Below, piece after piece: positions 1 to 9,230 of a stretch of 64,000 bases of DNA (positions are counted from its first letter, which is position 1; each line of letters starts with the position of its first letter). A program made the position numbers and the translations under genes. The notes under the pieces are model-generated. The model was not told the origin of the DNA. It saw only the letters and a program-made list of their open reading frames with translations, and ran no database searches. The DNA comes from Methylocaldum sp. 14B (GTDB lineage Bacteria; Pseudomonadota; Gammaproteobacteria; Methylococcales; Methylococcaceae): contig NZ_MSCV01000012.1 in assembly GCF_002005105.1 (NCBI RefSeq), positions 1-64,000 on the forward strand. The letters are read 5' to 3'.

Positions 1-119
1 ATTCCAGGCTGACCGGGCAGCTGTGCTCTCCCCAGTGGAAGAGGCGCTTTCGCGACGCCATCCAGAGGGGAGAGGGCTTTCTCAGGAAATTCCTAAAGGG
101 TTAGGCGAGCCGGATGCAT

Positions 120-1211
120 TCAGCGATGACCCCGCGCGCGTTCCCAGGCATAGTGGATCGCGTTTTTCATCTGGTCCCATTTGCTGCTCGGCTGTTTTTT
201 CTCCCACACACGCCGGACATCCGGTTCCAGCGCTGCCCAGTCCTTGCCGGAGTAGGCGGGATCGCTACCCAGCGCGTGGCCGAAGCGGTAGGCGGGCAGG
301 TACCGATCATAAGGCTGTCCCTGATTGCCGAAATGGGTCGAATAGTGCTGGCGAAAATCGGCATCGAAACGCTCGAAGCCGGACGGTGTTTCGGCTGCGC
401 CTCTGCCGAATTCTTCCACGTCGACCTCGGTCCGACGCAGCGTATCGTGGATGGTCTCGATATGTTCCGTCACGCCTTTGCTGACGGTGACTTCTTCAAC
501 CACCCGTGCTTCCTTGGAGGCTACAGCTTCTTCCCCCGTTTCGGTGAGCTCGATGGTGCCTTCCTTGAAGGCTGCCATGTCTGCGTCCGACACGGGACGG
601 TCGACCCGGTGGCGTTCGACGTTGACGTGCTCTTCGCGCAGAGTGATGTCTTCGTCAACCGGCCGCTCCTTGACATGGGTATAGACGCGGACTCCGCCAC
701 GCTTGACGGCGCGCTTGCCCACTTTCAGCTCTTCCTCGACGACCGGGATTTTCGCTTCCTCGGCGGTACGCATAGGTTCTGTAGTAGTGCCCGCTTTGCC
801 CATGGTCGGCTGTTGTGTCATGCCGGTCTGCTGCCATTGACCCGCGCGCTCCTCGATATTCACCGCGCCGTGTTCCTCCAGAATCTCTGCAGCACGGTCG
901 GCGTGGCTTTCGTCGGTTTCGACGGTGACCAGGAGGCCGCCGCGGCGTACGCCTTCAGAGTAATAACGGATGTCCTCCGCAGGAAGCCCGATTTCATGCC
1001 GGCGCTCTTCCAGCAGCCCGAGCTTGGAAAGGACGAAGCGGAGGCCGGATTCCTTCTGGGCTCCACCGGCTGCGCCTAGCTCGCGCTCGTATTCGACATC
1101 GCTGGTCATGACATGAATGTGATCTCGGCCGAAGCCTTCACGCTCGAGGTCGTGCACGACTTTTTCGGCTTCCGATCGGTTATCCAGTAATCCAACCACT
1201 GTGTTAATCAT
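120..1211 (-). CDS. YflT/DUF2382 stress protein
   Basis: The 363-residue protein begins with a general-stress-protein-17M (YflT)-like domain at about residues 1-100 (TVVGLLDNRSEAEKVV, then EEHGAVNIEE). It is followed at about 155-275 by a DUF2382 (YsnF/AvaK-type) domain with VVEEELKVGKR and REEHVNVERHRV. The C-terminal 80 residues are Tyr/His/Trp rich (QHYSTHFG, PYDRYLPAYRFG), a tail often seen behind DUF2382. No signal peptide or membrane segment is visible. The ATG start has a good GAGGAG ribosome site 5-7 bases upstream. A second DUF2382 gene lies just upstream on the same strand, so the two probably belong to one stress-response unit. The biochemical role of the family is unknown. Confidence 0.85.
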   Translation of the reverse strand: MINTVVGLLDNRSEAEKVVHDLEREGFGRDHIHVMTSDVEYERELGAAGGAQKESGLRFVLSKLGLLEERRHEIGLPAEDIRYYSEGVRRGGLLVTVETDESHADRAAEILEEHGAVNIEERAGQWQQTGMTQQPTMGKAGTTTEPMRTAEEAKIPVVEEELKVGKRAVKRGGVRVYTHVKERPVDEDITLREEHVNVERHRVDRPVSDADMAAFKEGTIELTETGEEAVASKEARVVEEVTVSKGVTEHIETIHDTLRRTEVDVEEFGRGAAETPSGFERFDADFRQHYSTHFGNQGQPYDRYLPAYRFGHALGSDPAYSGKDWAALEPDVRRVWEKKQPSSKWDQMKNAIHYAWERARGHR

Positions 1212-1264
1212 GGCTTTCTCCTCGTCCGAACGTTAAAAAATACGATCAAAAACATTGAGGCATC

Positions 1265-1906
1265 TCAGTTTGAGACTCCAGGCTGTTCAAGGTCCGTCGT
1301 CTGTCTCTCCGGAGGAACCCGCTCGACCGACACTTCCTCGCGCCGCAGGGTCACTTGTTGCGGCCGGTGCGATTCCGTTTTGCGTCGGGTCACGTGCAGC
1401 TCTTCCTTCAGAATCAGCTGCTTCCGCACTACCAGGGTTTCTTCGAATACGGGAATGATCAGCGTGTCGCCTTCATGCCGGGCGGGCACCGGCTCATCGA
1501 TAGGACGGTTTACGGCGACCCGCTCGACATGAAGCGTTTCCTGGATTAGTGGATCATCGACCTCTTCGACCCGGGTAGAAATGCGTTTGGTGATGCGCAC
1601 CCGCCCGGTTTCGATTTTGCGGATTTGCCGTACCAGTCGTTCCTCCGCTACGGGAATGGTCAGCGTTTCGCCGTTTTCCGACGGGTCCCGCCAAGTGGTC
1701 ATGGCTTCGGCCAAGGTCATGGGCAGAACATAGGTTCCGTCTTCCTGCCGATCGAGGACGTTCACGGGGATCACCAGCCGTTCGCCGCGCTCGAATTGCA
1801 CTTGCACTACGGCCTGTTCGTTGATGGGAAGGAATGCGGGATCGACAAAACCCAGTAAACCGTCTCTGCTGACGACTACCGCACCGGGTTGGAATGAGCT
1901 TTCCAT
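1265..1906 (-). CDS. Duplicated DUF2382 domain protein
   Basis: About 213 residues. An N-terminal PRC-barrel-like beta segment (PGAVVVSRDGLLGFVD) is followed by two DUF2382 halves, at about 75-135 (TIPVAEERLVRQIRK ... ETLHVERVAVNRP) and 140-205 (LIIPVFEETLVVRKQ ... REEVSVERV). I prefer the ATG at 1906; an in-frame GTG at 1966 would add 20 residues with no family similarity. It is transcribed toward the other DUF2382 gene (53-base gap), so co-expression is likely. Function beyond stress association is not known. Confidence 0.8.
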   Translation of the reverse strand: MESSFQPGAVVVSRDGLLGFVDPAFLPINEQAVVQVQFERGERLVIPVNVLDRQEDGTYVLPMTLAEAMTTWRDPSENGETLTIPVAEERLVRQIRKIETGRVRITKRISTRVEEVDDPLIQETLHVERVAVNRPIDEPVPARHEGDTLIIPVFEETLVVRKQLILKEELHVTRRKTESHRPQQVTLRREEVSVERVPPERQTTDLEQPGVSN

Positions 1907-2253
1907 GGCGTACGGCTTAGCTTGAGGTCTCCGATTCGGACTGGTAGGGCGGTGGATTCTGTACACCCGCGAATGCGGATTCGCGCGGCGAGACTAAAGT
2001 GATTCCTCTTTGCATCCTGATGTCTCGATTCCTTATCAAGTAACGCCGATGTTTCTATTTGGAAACGGACAGCATCGCGGAGTTCCCCGCGAACCGCCAA
2101 GTTCCGACGCTATTTGCACGCGGAGAACCATCCAGGTCTTGTGTCGCGACGGCAACGGTGACATTCGGCGGCATCGACGCCGATAATACGGGGCCAACTA
2201 TCCAGAATGCCCGGTTCGGCCGGCCGCTTCCTTCCAAAGAGACCGTCACCGCC

Positions 2254-5200
2254 ATGCGTCGCGATATTCCCGCTGTACGAATGAAGGATCTTCCGCATGA
2301 CCCACGCGGACTGTCCTCTATCGATATCGCCGAACGCAGAAAACGATATGGCCGGAACGACATTCTCGAAATCGCCGGCAGTCCGTGGCTGGAACTGGCA
2401 CGCGATACGCTCAAGGACCCCATGATCTGGTTCCTGGTCGGAACCGGTCTCATTTATGCCGTGCTCGGCAGTTATGCCGAGGCGATGACGCTAATGGCGG
2501 CCATTCTGCCGTTGCTGGGCATGGATGCCTTTCTGCATCGCCGGACACAGGTATCGACTGAAGGACTCGGCCGGCAGCTTGCTCAGACCGCCCGTGTCGT
2601 CCGTGACGGTGCGCTATTGGAAATCTCCGCTTCCGAGCTGGTTCCCGGCGACCGGGTGCGGATCGAGACCGGCGAGGCTTTTCCGGCCGACGGGTTGATC
2701 TCCGTCGGGGAGCAATTGCAGGCGGATGAATCGTCTCTGACCGGAGAAGCGTATCCGGTGCCGAAGCACGCTCTCAGAGCAATGCCGCTGCGATTCGACG
2801 AATCAGCCTGGATCGACGATGTGCATTGGGGATTCGCCGGTACCCGCCTGTTGACCGGCCAGGCGGAAATGACGGTAGTGTATACGGGCGGGCAAACGCT
2901 TTACGGCGAGATCGTCCGTGCCGCGGCCGCCGGCGAACGGGAGCGCACGCCGTTGCAGACCGCCATTTCCAACCTGGTGACGCTCTTGATCGCGGCTGCC
3001 GGAGTGCTTTGCCTGATTCTGGCCGGCGTGCGGCTGCATCAAGGCCACGGCTGGGTGGACGCCCTGGTCAGCGCGGCGACCCTCGCGGTGGCGGCTCTTC
3101 CCGAAGAGTTTCCGGTGGTATTCACCCTGTTTCTGGGCGTCGGCGTGTATCGGCTGGCGCGGCGGAAGGCGCTGGTCCGGCGCGGCGTATCGGTGGAGAA
3201 CATCGGTCGCATCACCTGCATCTGTTCCGACAAGACCGGCACGATTACCGAGGGCCGTCTTCGGCTCGAACATCTGGCCCCCGGCGCGGACGTTTCCGAA
3301 GATGAACTGCTCCGATGGGCGGCGTTTGCGTCCCGTGCGGAATCCGGCGATCCCATGGATACGGCGATCCTCGAACGCGTTCAGAAACGTGCGATTTCGG
3401 CCGCTGCCGATGTCGTGCTCGAGACCTATCCCTACACCGAGCAGCGCCGCCGCGAAACCGTGGTGGTGCGGATCGGCGACAGGATACACGTGGCCAGCAA
3501 GGGGGCTCCTGAAGTCTTGCTGGCGCTGGTAAACCTTAGCGAGGTGGAACGGACCGATTGGGCGTCGCGGGTCGACCGCCTGGCCGCCGAAGGCCACAAG
3601 GTGCTCGCTTGCGCATGCTGGCATCTGGATGGCGCCTGGAGCGGCGGCGAACCGGACCGCGGCGGCCGGTTCCTGGGATTGCTGGCTTTCGAGGACCCGA
3701 TCCGGGACGGCGTGATCGAATCGGTGCGGGAATGCCGCGCCGCCGGCATCCGCGTGGTGATGGTCACCGGCGATCACCCGGCGACCGCGGGCGGCGTGGC
3801 GCGGCAGATCGGGATGAAGGGCGGCATCGTTCTGGGCGACGAACTGGTCCGCCGTCTCGATGATGGTGCCTCTCTTCGTCCGGATGTCGACGTGGTGGCG
3901 CGCGCCCTGCCTACCCAGAAGCTGGCCCTGGTGCGGGCATTGAAGGCGGAAGGCGAGATCGTGGCCGTCACCGGCGACGGCGTGAACGACGTTCCGGCGC
4001 TTCAGGCTGCCGATATCGGCATCGCCATGGGTGAGCGCGGTACCCGTAGCGCACGGGAAATCGCTTCCATCGTCCTGCTCAACGACAATTTCGGCACCAT
4101 CGTGCGGGCCATCGCCGAGGGGCGGCAGCTATTCCGCAATCTCCAGCTCAGCTTCCAATATCTGCTGCTGATCCACATCCCCTTGGTCATTACGGCCACC
4201 TTCATTCCGCTGATCGGGCATCCCATCCTGTACTTGCCCGTACATATCGTCTGGCTGGAGACGCTCATCCACCCGACGGCGCTTTTGGTGTTTCAGGAAC
4301 TGCCGGCGCGCGGGCCGCTACGGCTGGTGCCGAAGCGCCGGGAGGCGCGATTTTTCTCGGGTGGGGAGTGGTTCCTGATCGCCACGATCGGAGCTCTGAT
4401 CACTGCGCTGATCTTGTGGACCTACGACCGCAGCCTTCTGCCGGGCGGCAGTGTCGAACATGCGCGCGCCATGGCGATGGTGGCGCTGACCTGCGCCAGT
4501 GCGGCGGCCACTGCCGTTCTGAGCCGTTTGCGGACGAAGACCGCCTGGCTGATGGTCGTTGCGACCGTCGGATCGTCGCTGGTTCTGGTGCAGACGCCTT
4601 GGCTGGCCGCGCGTTTGAGTCTGCAACCCTTACACCGGGACGACTGGCTGATCGCCATGTTCGGCGGGCTGTTATCCGTCGCCGGCCCCATGGTTCTGTA
4701 CTATGCGGCGAGGCGTCTCGTCCGGGCGGCGGGTAATTTTCTCGCCGGCTATTTTCGTCGCGCCGCTGAGGATGGTCGGAATGAAGTAACCGCTTCGCGA
4801 TCGCCGGAGGCCCCGCTCACCCGCTATGCCTGGCTATCGATCTTCGCGGCCCTCGTGACGATCGCCTTGAAGACGGTCGCCTATCTCGTGACCGGTTCCG
4901 TGGCGCTTCTGTCCGATGCGGCCGAATCCCTGGTGAACCTGTTCGGAGCCGCGGCGGCCTTGGTCGTCCTCACGCTGGCCGCGCGACCGGCCGACGAGAA
5001 CCATCCGTTCGGGCACGGTAAAGCCGAATATTTCTCCAGCGGTTTCGAGGGCGCGCTGATTGTCGTGGCGGCCGCCGGCATTGCCTGGGCGGCCTGGGAT
5101 CGCCTGATGCATCCTCAGGCGCTGGCGGCGATCAATCTGGGCATGCTGGTTTCGGTGGCGGCAGCGCTGGTCAATCTGGCGGTGGCCAGGGTGCTGCTGC

Positions 5201-5697
5201 GGGCGGGACGCCGGTCCGGATCGATCACGCTCGAGGCCGACGGCAAGCATTTGATGACCGACGTCTGGACCACCGGCGCCGTACTGGCAGGGCTGGGCGG
5301 AATCGCATTGACCGGGTGGCAATGGCTGGACCCGGCCATCGCGCTTCTGGCGGCCCTCAATATCGTGGTCTCGGGCACCCAGCTCATACTGCGCTCGCTT
5401 TCCGGGCTGCTCGGCGCCGCCATACCTCCCGAGGAACGCCATCGCATCGAACGCATTCTCGACAACTACCGGCGGCAAGGCATCCAGTTCCACGACCTCC
5501 GCGCCCGCGTCGCCGGCACCCAGCGGCTGATCACCCTGCATGTGCTCGTACCCGGCGCGATGACGGTCCAGGAGGGACACGAACTCCTGGAGCGCATCGA
5601 GTCCGATATCCGCGAGGTCATTCCGAATCTCCTCATCGTGACCCATATCGAACCTTTGGAAGACGCGTCTTCCTTTCGCCATGAAATCATCCAATAA
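2254..5697 (+). CDS. P-type cation ATPase fused to CDF transporter
   Basis: An unusual fusion of about 1147 residues. Residues about 1-830 form a P2-type (calcium/cation) ATPase: N-terminal cation ATPase domain (GLSSIDIAERRKRYGRN), actuator motif LTGEAYPVPK, phosphorylation motif CSDKTGTITEG with Asp near residue 326, hinge VTGDGVNDVPAL, then C-terminal membrane helices. Residues about 856-1147 are a complete cation diffusion facilitator: LLSDAAESLVNLFGA in helix 2, HPFGHGKAEYF before helix 3, ADGKHLMTDVWTTG in helix 5, and a C-terminal cytoplasmic domain. The open frame starts at TTG 2059, but residues before ATG 2254 match nothing, and a purine-rich AAAGAGA precedes 2254. The likely role is export of divalent metal at the inner membrane by two linked mechanisms; the metal cannot be read from sequence. 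Confidence 0.85.
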   Translation: MRRDIPAVRMKDLPHDPRGLSSIDIAERRKRYGRNDILEIAGSPWLELARDTLKDPMIWFLVGTGLIYAVLGSYAEAMTLMAAILPLLGMDAFLHRRTQVSTEGLGRQLAQTARVVRDGALLEISASELVPGDRVRIETGEAFPADGLISVGEQLQADESSLTGEAYPVPKHALRAMPLRFDESAWIDDVHWGFAGTRLLTGQAEMTVVYTGGQTLYGEIVRAAAAGERERTPLQTAISNLVTLLIAAAGVLCLILAGVRLHQGHGWVDALVSAATLAVAALPEEFPVVFTLFLGVGVYRLARRKALVRRGVSVENIGRITCICSDKTGTITEGRLRLEHLAPGADVSEDELLRWAAFASRAESGDPMDTAILERVQKRAISAAADVVLETYPYTEQRRRETVVVRIGDRIHVASKGAPEVLLALVNLSEVERTDWASRVDRLAAEGHKVLACACWHLDGAWSGGEPDRGGRFLGLLAFEDPIRDGVIESVRECRAAGIRVVMVTGDHPATAGGVARQIGMKGGIVLGDELVRRLDDGASLRPDVDVVARALPTQKLALVRALKAEGEIVAVTGDGVNDVPALQAADIGIAMGERGTRSAREIASIVLLNDNFGTIVRAIAEGRQLFRNLQLSFQYLLLIHIPLVITATFIPLIGHPILYLPVHIVWLETLIHPTALLVFQELPARGPLRLVPKRREARFFSGGEWFLIATIGALITALILWTYDRSLLPGGSVEHARAMAMVALTCASAAATAVLSRLRTKTAWLMVVATVGSSLVLVQTPWLAARLSLQPLHRDDWLIAMFGGLLSVAGPMVLYYAARRLVRAAGNFLAGYFRRAAEDGRNEVTASRSPEAPLTRYAWLSIFAALVTIALKTVAYLVTGSVALLSDAAESLVNLFGAAAALVVLTLAARPADENHPFGHGKAEYFSSGFEGALIVVAAAGIAWAAWDRLMHPQALAAINLGMLVSVAAALVNLAVARVLLRAGRRSGSITLEADGKHLMTDVWTTGAVLAGLGGIALTGWQWLDPAIALLAALNIVVSGTQLILRSLSGLLGAAIPPEERHRIERILDNYRRQGIQFHDLRARVAGTQRLITLHVLVPGAMTVQEGHELLERIESDIREVIPNLLIVTHIEPLEDASSFRHEIIQ

Positions 5698-6034
5698 GCC
5701 GATGGGGAGGCCATGCGCCAACTGCCATGCCGTTTCTGCCGGATTATAGGGTGGTTGTCGGATTGGTTTACGGCCTGTGGGAGCAGGCTTTAGCCCGCGA
5801 TTGAGCGACGAACGGAAACTGCTCTAGGATGGTAGGTCGGCAATCCTTTGCCGACCGTGTGTCGGAAAGGGATTTCCGACCTACTATGGTGGGTTACGGC
5901 GCACGTGAAGCGCAGTGTTCGGCATCGATCGGCGGTATAGTGCGCCTAACCCACCCTACGACCTCCGCGCCATAGGGGCGTAGGTCGGCAATCCTTTGCC
6001 GACAGTGTGTCTTACCGTCATCGATCGTTTACAT
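5698..6034. repeat. Palindromic REP-like repeats, two families
   Basis: No gene. It holds an inverted pair of the GTAGGTCGGCAATCC type at 5832-5884 (GTAGGTCGGCAATCCTTTGC facing GGGATTTCCGACCTAC), a second single copy from 5980, and between them a GGTGGGTTACGG ... CGCCTAACCCACCCTACG repeat at about 5887-5961. Both families recur elsewhere in the window. The palindromes lie between the 3-prime ends of two convergent genes and may act as transcription stops. Confidence 0.75.
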
Positions 6035-7582
6035 TCAGCCCCAAGCCACCCTGCCGGAACGCTGTTTGGCTCGGTACATTTCCATATCGGCATCCTTGAG
6101 AATCTGGTCGGGGTCCTCGTTAGTGCCCAGGAACAGCTTGATGCCGATGCTTGCCGAACATTGGTGCCGGATATCGCCCAGGACGTATTCTTGACCCAGC
6201 ACATTGCGGATATCGTCGGCAAGGGCGGCGGCGTAATTCCGCGCTTTTTCCGCCTCCGGGCCGAGTCCCTCCAGCATCACTATGAATTCATCGCCGCCGA
6301 GACGCGCGACCGTGTCGCTTTCCCGGACAGTGCTTTGCAGGCGTCGGGCGACATCCATCAAGAGTCGGTCGCCGATATCGTGGCCGTGATTGTCGTTGAG
6401 CTCCTTGAAATTGTTCAGGTCGAGAAACATCACGGCAACATGGGATCTTTGGCGCGCGCTCGCGAGCTGCGCCTGATGAAGGCGATCCAGCAACAAACGG
6501 CGATTGGGCAGCCGCGTCAAAGCATCATAAAACGCGAAGTGGCGCAGTTCTTCTTCGAGACGCTTGCGCTCGTCGACTTCCGCGATGAGCATGGCATGGC
6601 TTTGTTCGAGTTCGATCGTACGTTCTCGCAGCTGCTCCGAGAGTTGTTCGCGTCGGACGGCGAAGAGCAGGACTTGATGCAAGGCGCCCCCCAACAGGAT
6701 TCCGACTAGCCAGAAGCCGCCGCGCAGCCAGCCGAAGTGGCCGCCTCGGCCCCAGCCACGGTCGGGCCGCGCTGCCAGTTCCCAGGTTCCGCCCGGTGTA
6801 ATGACCTCGGCGATAATGGCATCGGTATCGAATAACGAGTCGTCGCCCAGGAAGGTTTCTCCTTCCGAACCGGTGCCGTCCCTGCCTCGCAAGGCAAGCT
6901 GTAATCCCCGTACATTGGGCGCTACGCCGACGTGCGCATACAGGCTTTCGATATCGATCACCATGCTGAGCAGCCCCCAATAGTCTCCCTGGGCGCCGAG
7001 GAATACCGGAATCCGGTAGATCAGGCCCACGCCGCCCTGCTTCAATTGGGTTGGGCCGGCGAGTCGCGGTTTGCGTTCGCGGATGGCTCGCTCGACGGCG
7101 GGCCACTGCTCCTTCACATCCGGGAAGTAGAGTCCAAGCGCCTTGTCGTTACCCTCGAGCGGATAGATGTAGGTCAGGCGATTGCCGGGCGCAAGTCCGA
7201 TGTTGCGGACATGCCGTCCGTACTCGTAGAGCGTTTTGAGCATCGGTTCGATCACCTCGGGTTCGAGGGTCGAGCGTGTGGTGACATAGGCGATCATGCC
7301 CTGCGTCAGAAACAGCGTGGCGTTAAGCTCGCTTTCCAGCGCGGCTCTGAGTTGGCCGACTTCGCTGATGACCTGGCTGCGCTGCTCGCGTTCGGCGTTT
7401 TGTCGTTCCAGCCGTACCATAGATTCCCCGACTCCGCCGACGCTCAACATCACGACGAGCGTCAGCACGCGAGCCAGTATCATTCGTTTGTGCTGAAGTG
7501 CGGCAACGAGCTTCGATTGGACCGTCGAGGGGATCACGAGGACTGCGTTTTTAAGGTGGCGGATAAGTTTACTGCATTTCAA
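6035..7582 (-). CDS. Membrane diguanylate cyclase, CHASE-like sensor
   Basis: 515 residues. A first membrane helix lies near 34-55, then an extracytoplasmic CHASE-like sensor region (about 60-285; Y[IL]YPLEGN, IYRIPVFLG), a second helix near 290-312, a short coiled linker, and a GGDEF domain to the end. The active-site GGDEF is intact at 429-433, preceded by DALTRLPNRRLLLDRL. It should make cyclic di-GMP from two GTP at the inner membrane in response to a periplasmic signal. No EAL domain. The start is a TTG with AAAGG upstream; the next ATG (7483) would remove the first 33 residues but has no ribosome site. Confidence 0.88.
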   Translation of the reverse strand: MKCSKLIRHLKNAVLVIPSTVQSKLVAALQHKRMILARVLTLVVMLSVGGVGESMVRLERQNAEREQRSQVISEVGQLRAALESELNATLFLTQGMIAYVTTRSTLEPEVIEPMLKTLYEYGRHVRNIGLAPGNRLTYIYPLEGNDKALGLYFPDVKEQWPAVERAIRERKPRLAGPTQLKQGGVGLIYRIPVFLGAQGDYWGLLSMVIDIESLYAHVGVAPNVRGLQLALRGRDGTGSEGETFLGDDSLFDTDAIIAEVITPGGTWELAARPDRGWGRGGHFGWLRGGFWLVGILLGGALHQVLLFAVRREQLSEQLRERTIELEQSHAMLIAEVDERKRLEEELRHFAFYDALTRLPNRRLLLDRLHQAQLASARQRSHVAVMFLDLNNFKELNDNHGHDIGDRLLMDVARRLQSTVRESDTVARLGGDEFIVMLEGLGPEAEKARNYAAALADDIRNVLGQEYVLGDIRHQCSASIGIKLFLGTNEDPDQILKDADMEMYRAKQRSGRVAWG

Positions 7583-7798
7583 CCTGCGCCTTTGTTAAAT
7601 GGAATTTTAGCAATAACCTGATAACGAGCATGGTAAAACAAGTTTCCAGGTTTTCGGTTCTTAATGCACACTCTATCCGTGAGAAATGCGGATTACTGCC
7701 TCGGAGCACCCAGTGCCGCAAGGGAACGATCGGAGCATCGCCGAAACACATTCTCGGGTGCTGTTTTGTGCCGGGGTCCGCTATGGCGAGACGACGAG

Positions 7799-9163
7799 AT
7801 GAGCGAGACCGGCGAGCCCACGGTTGAGAGCCGGCCGGCGCTGAAGCGGGCGATAGGTCCCAAGCTGCTGTTCTTCTTCGTGATCGGCGATGTGCTCGGC
7901 ACCGGCATCTACGCCCTCGTCGGCAGCGTGGCCGGCCAGATCGGGGGAGCGCTGTGGCTGCCATTTCTCGTAGCGTTCGGAGTCGCGTTCCTCACCGCGT
8001 TCAGCTACCTGGAGCTGGTCGGCAAATATCCCCGCGCGGCCGGCGCGGCCTTGTACACCCAGCGGGCGTTTAAAATCCCGTTCCTGACCTTCCTGGTCGC
8101 CTTCGCCGTGATGAGTTCGGGCATTACGGCCGCCGGGGCGGCGGCTCGCGCATTCGCCGCTACCTACCTCCAGCCGTTCGCTCCCTGGCCGGTGCTGCCG
8201 GTGGCGGTCGGTTTTCTCCTCGTTCTCGGGCTGATCAACTTTCGAGGGGTGGCCGAGTCGGTGAAGATCAATATGGTACTGACCGGCGTCGAAATATCGG
8301 GCCTCTTGATCGTCATCGCCATAGGCGTGTACGCGGCGGGGAGCGGTCAAGGCGAGCCTAGCCGGCTCCTCGAATTCGACACCGAGGACCGAAACCTGCT
8401 GCTCTCGATTTCGGCGGCCACTTCCTTGGCCTTCTTCGCCATGGTCGGATTCGAGGATGCGGTAAACATGGCGGAGGAGTGCCGGGACCCCGCGCAGATT
8501 TTCCCGCGGTCGTTGCTGTCGGGGCTGATTGCCGCGGCCCTGATTTATGAGCTGGTGGCGCTTACCGCTTCGCTGCTGATTCCGGCCGAGACGCTTTCGG
8601 CCGCCAGATCCGATGCGCTTTTGAAGGTGGTCGCCGTGGGTGCGCCGGCGTTTCCGCTGAAGGTATTTGCCGGCATCGGCCTGATTGCGGTGATCAACTC
8701 GGCCCTGATCAACATGATGATGGCCAGCCGGCTGCTGTACGGCATGGCGAACGAACGGATTCTGCCGCCGGTGTTCGGCGCCGTGCATCCGACCCGGCGC
8801 ACGCCATGGGTGTCGATCCTGTTCACCACCGCGATTGCGGTCGGGTTGGTCGTTACGGCTGGCGAGGATGGCGTGAGGAAGCTCGGCGGCACCACGGCCT
8901 TGCTCTTGTTGTGCGTTTTCACCGGGGTCAATATCGCGTGTCTGGTGCTGCGCCGGGAGAAAGTCGAGCATGCGCACTTCCGGGCGCCGCCTGGAACGCC
9001 CGTGCTGGGCGCGATTTTCTGCGGCTATCTGGCTCTACCGGTACTGTCCGGACGGCCGGCCAGCGACTACGCGATCTCGCTCGCGCTGCTGGGCGTCGGC
9101 ATCGTGTTGTGGGGAGTCAACCGGTGGTGGATCGGCCGGCCGAGGCTGGCCCGGAAACGATGA
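7799..9163 (+). CDS. APC-family amino acid permease
   Basis: About 454 residues with roughly 12 hydrophobic helices. The first helix carries the APC signature (FFFVIGDVLGTGIYALVG), and helix 6 has SAATSLAFFAMVGFEDAVNMAEE, both typical of the amino acid-polyamine-organocation family. The frame is open from 7664, but the ATG at 7799 starts the conserved part. It is 67 bases upstream of a 2-keto acid decarboxylase on the same strand, suggesting uptake of an amino acid that is deaminated and decarboxylated. The substrate cannot be fixed from sequence. Confidence 0.85.
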   Translation: MSETGEPTVESRPALKRAIGPKLLFFFVIGDVLGTGIYALVGSVAGQIGGALWLPFLVAFGVAFLTAFSYLELVGKYPRAAGAALYTQRAFKIPFLTFLVAFAVMSSGITAAGAAARAFAATYLQPFAPWPVLPVAVGFLLVLGLINFRGVAESVKINMVLTGVEISGLLIVIAIGVYAAGSGQGEPSRLLEFDTEDRNLLLSISAATSLAFFAMVGFEDAVNMAEECRDPAQIFPRSLLSGLIAAALIYELVALTASLLIPAETLSAARSDALLKVVAVGAPAFPLKVFAGIGLIAVINSALINMMMASRLLYGMANERILPPVFGAVHPTRRTPWVSILFTTAIAVGLVVTAGEDGVRKLGGTTALLLLCVFTGVNIACLVLRREKVEHAHFRAPPGTPVLGAIFCGYLALPVLSGRPASDYAISLALLGVGIVLWGVNRWWIGRPRLARKR

Positions 9164-9230
9164 TGGACTTACGGATACGCAATCGGAAGCGGCCAAAACA
9201 GTCAAATTTGAAAGTACCGGAGAAATCGTC

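Noticed and set aside
23-484. Plus-strand frame at the left edge
   Set aside because: Overlaps the DUF2382 gene antisense; the first 119 bases alone show no gene.
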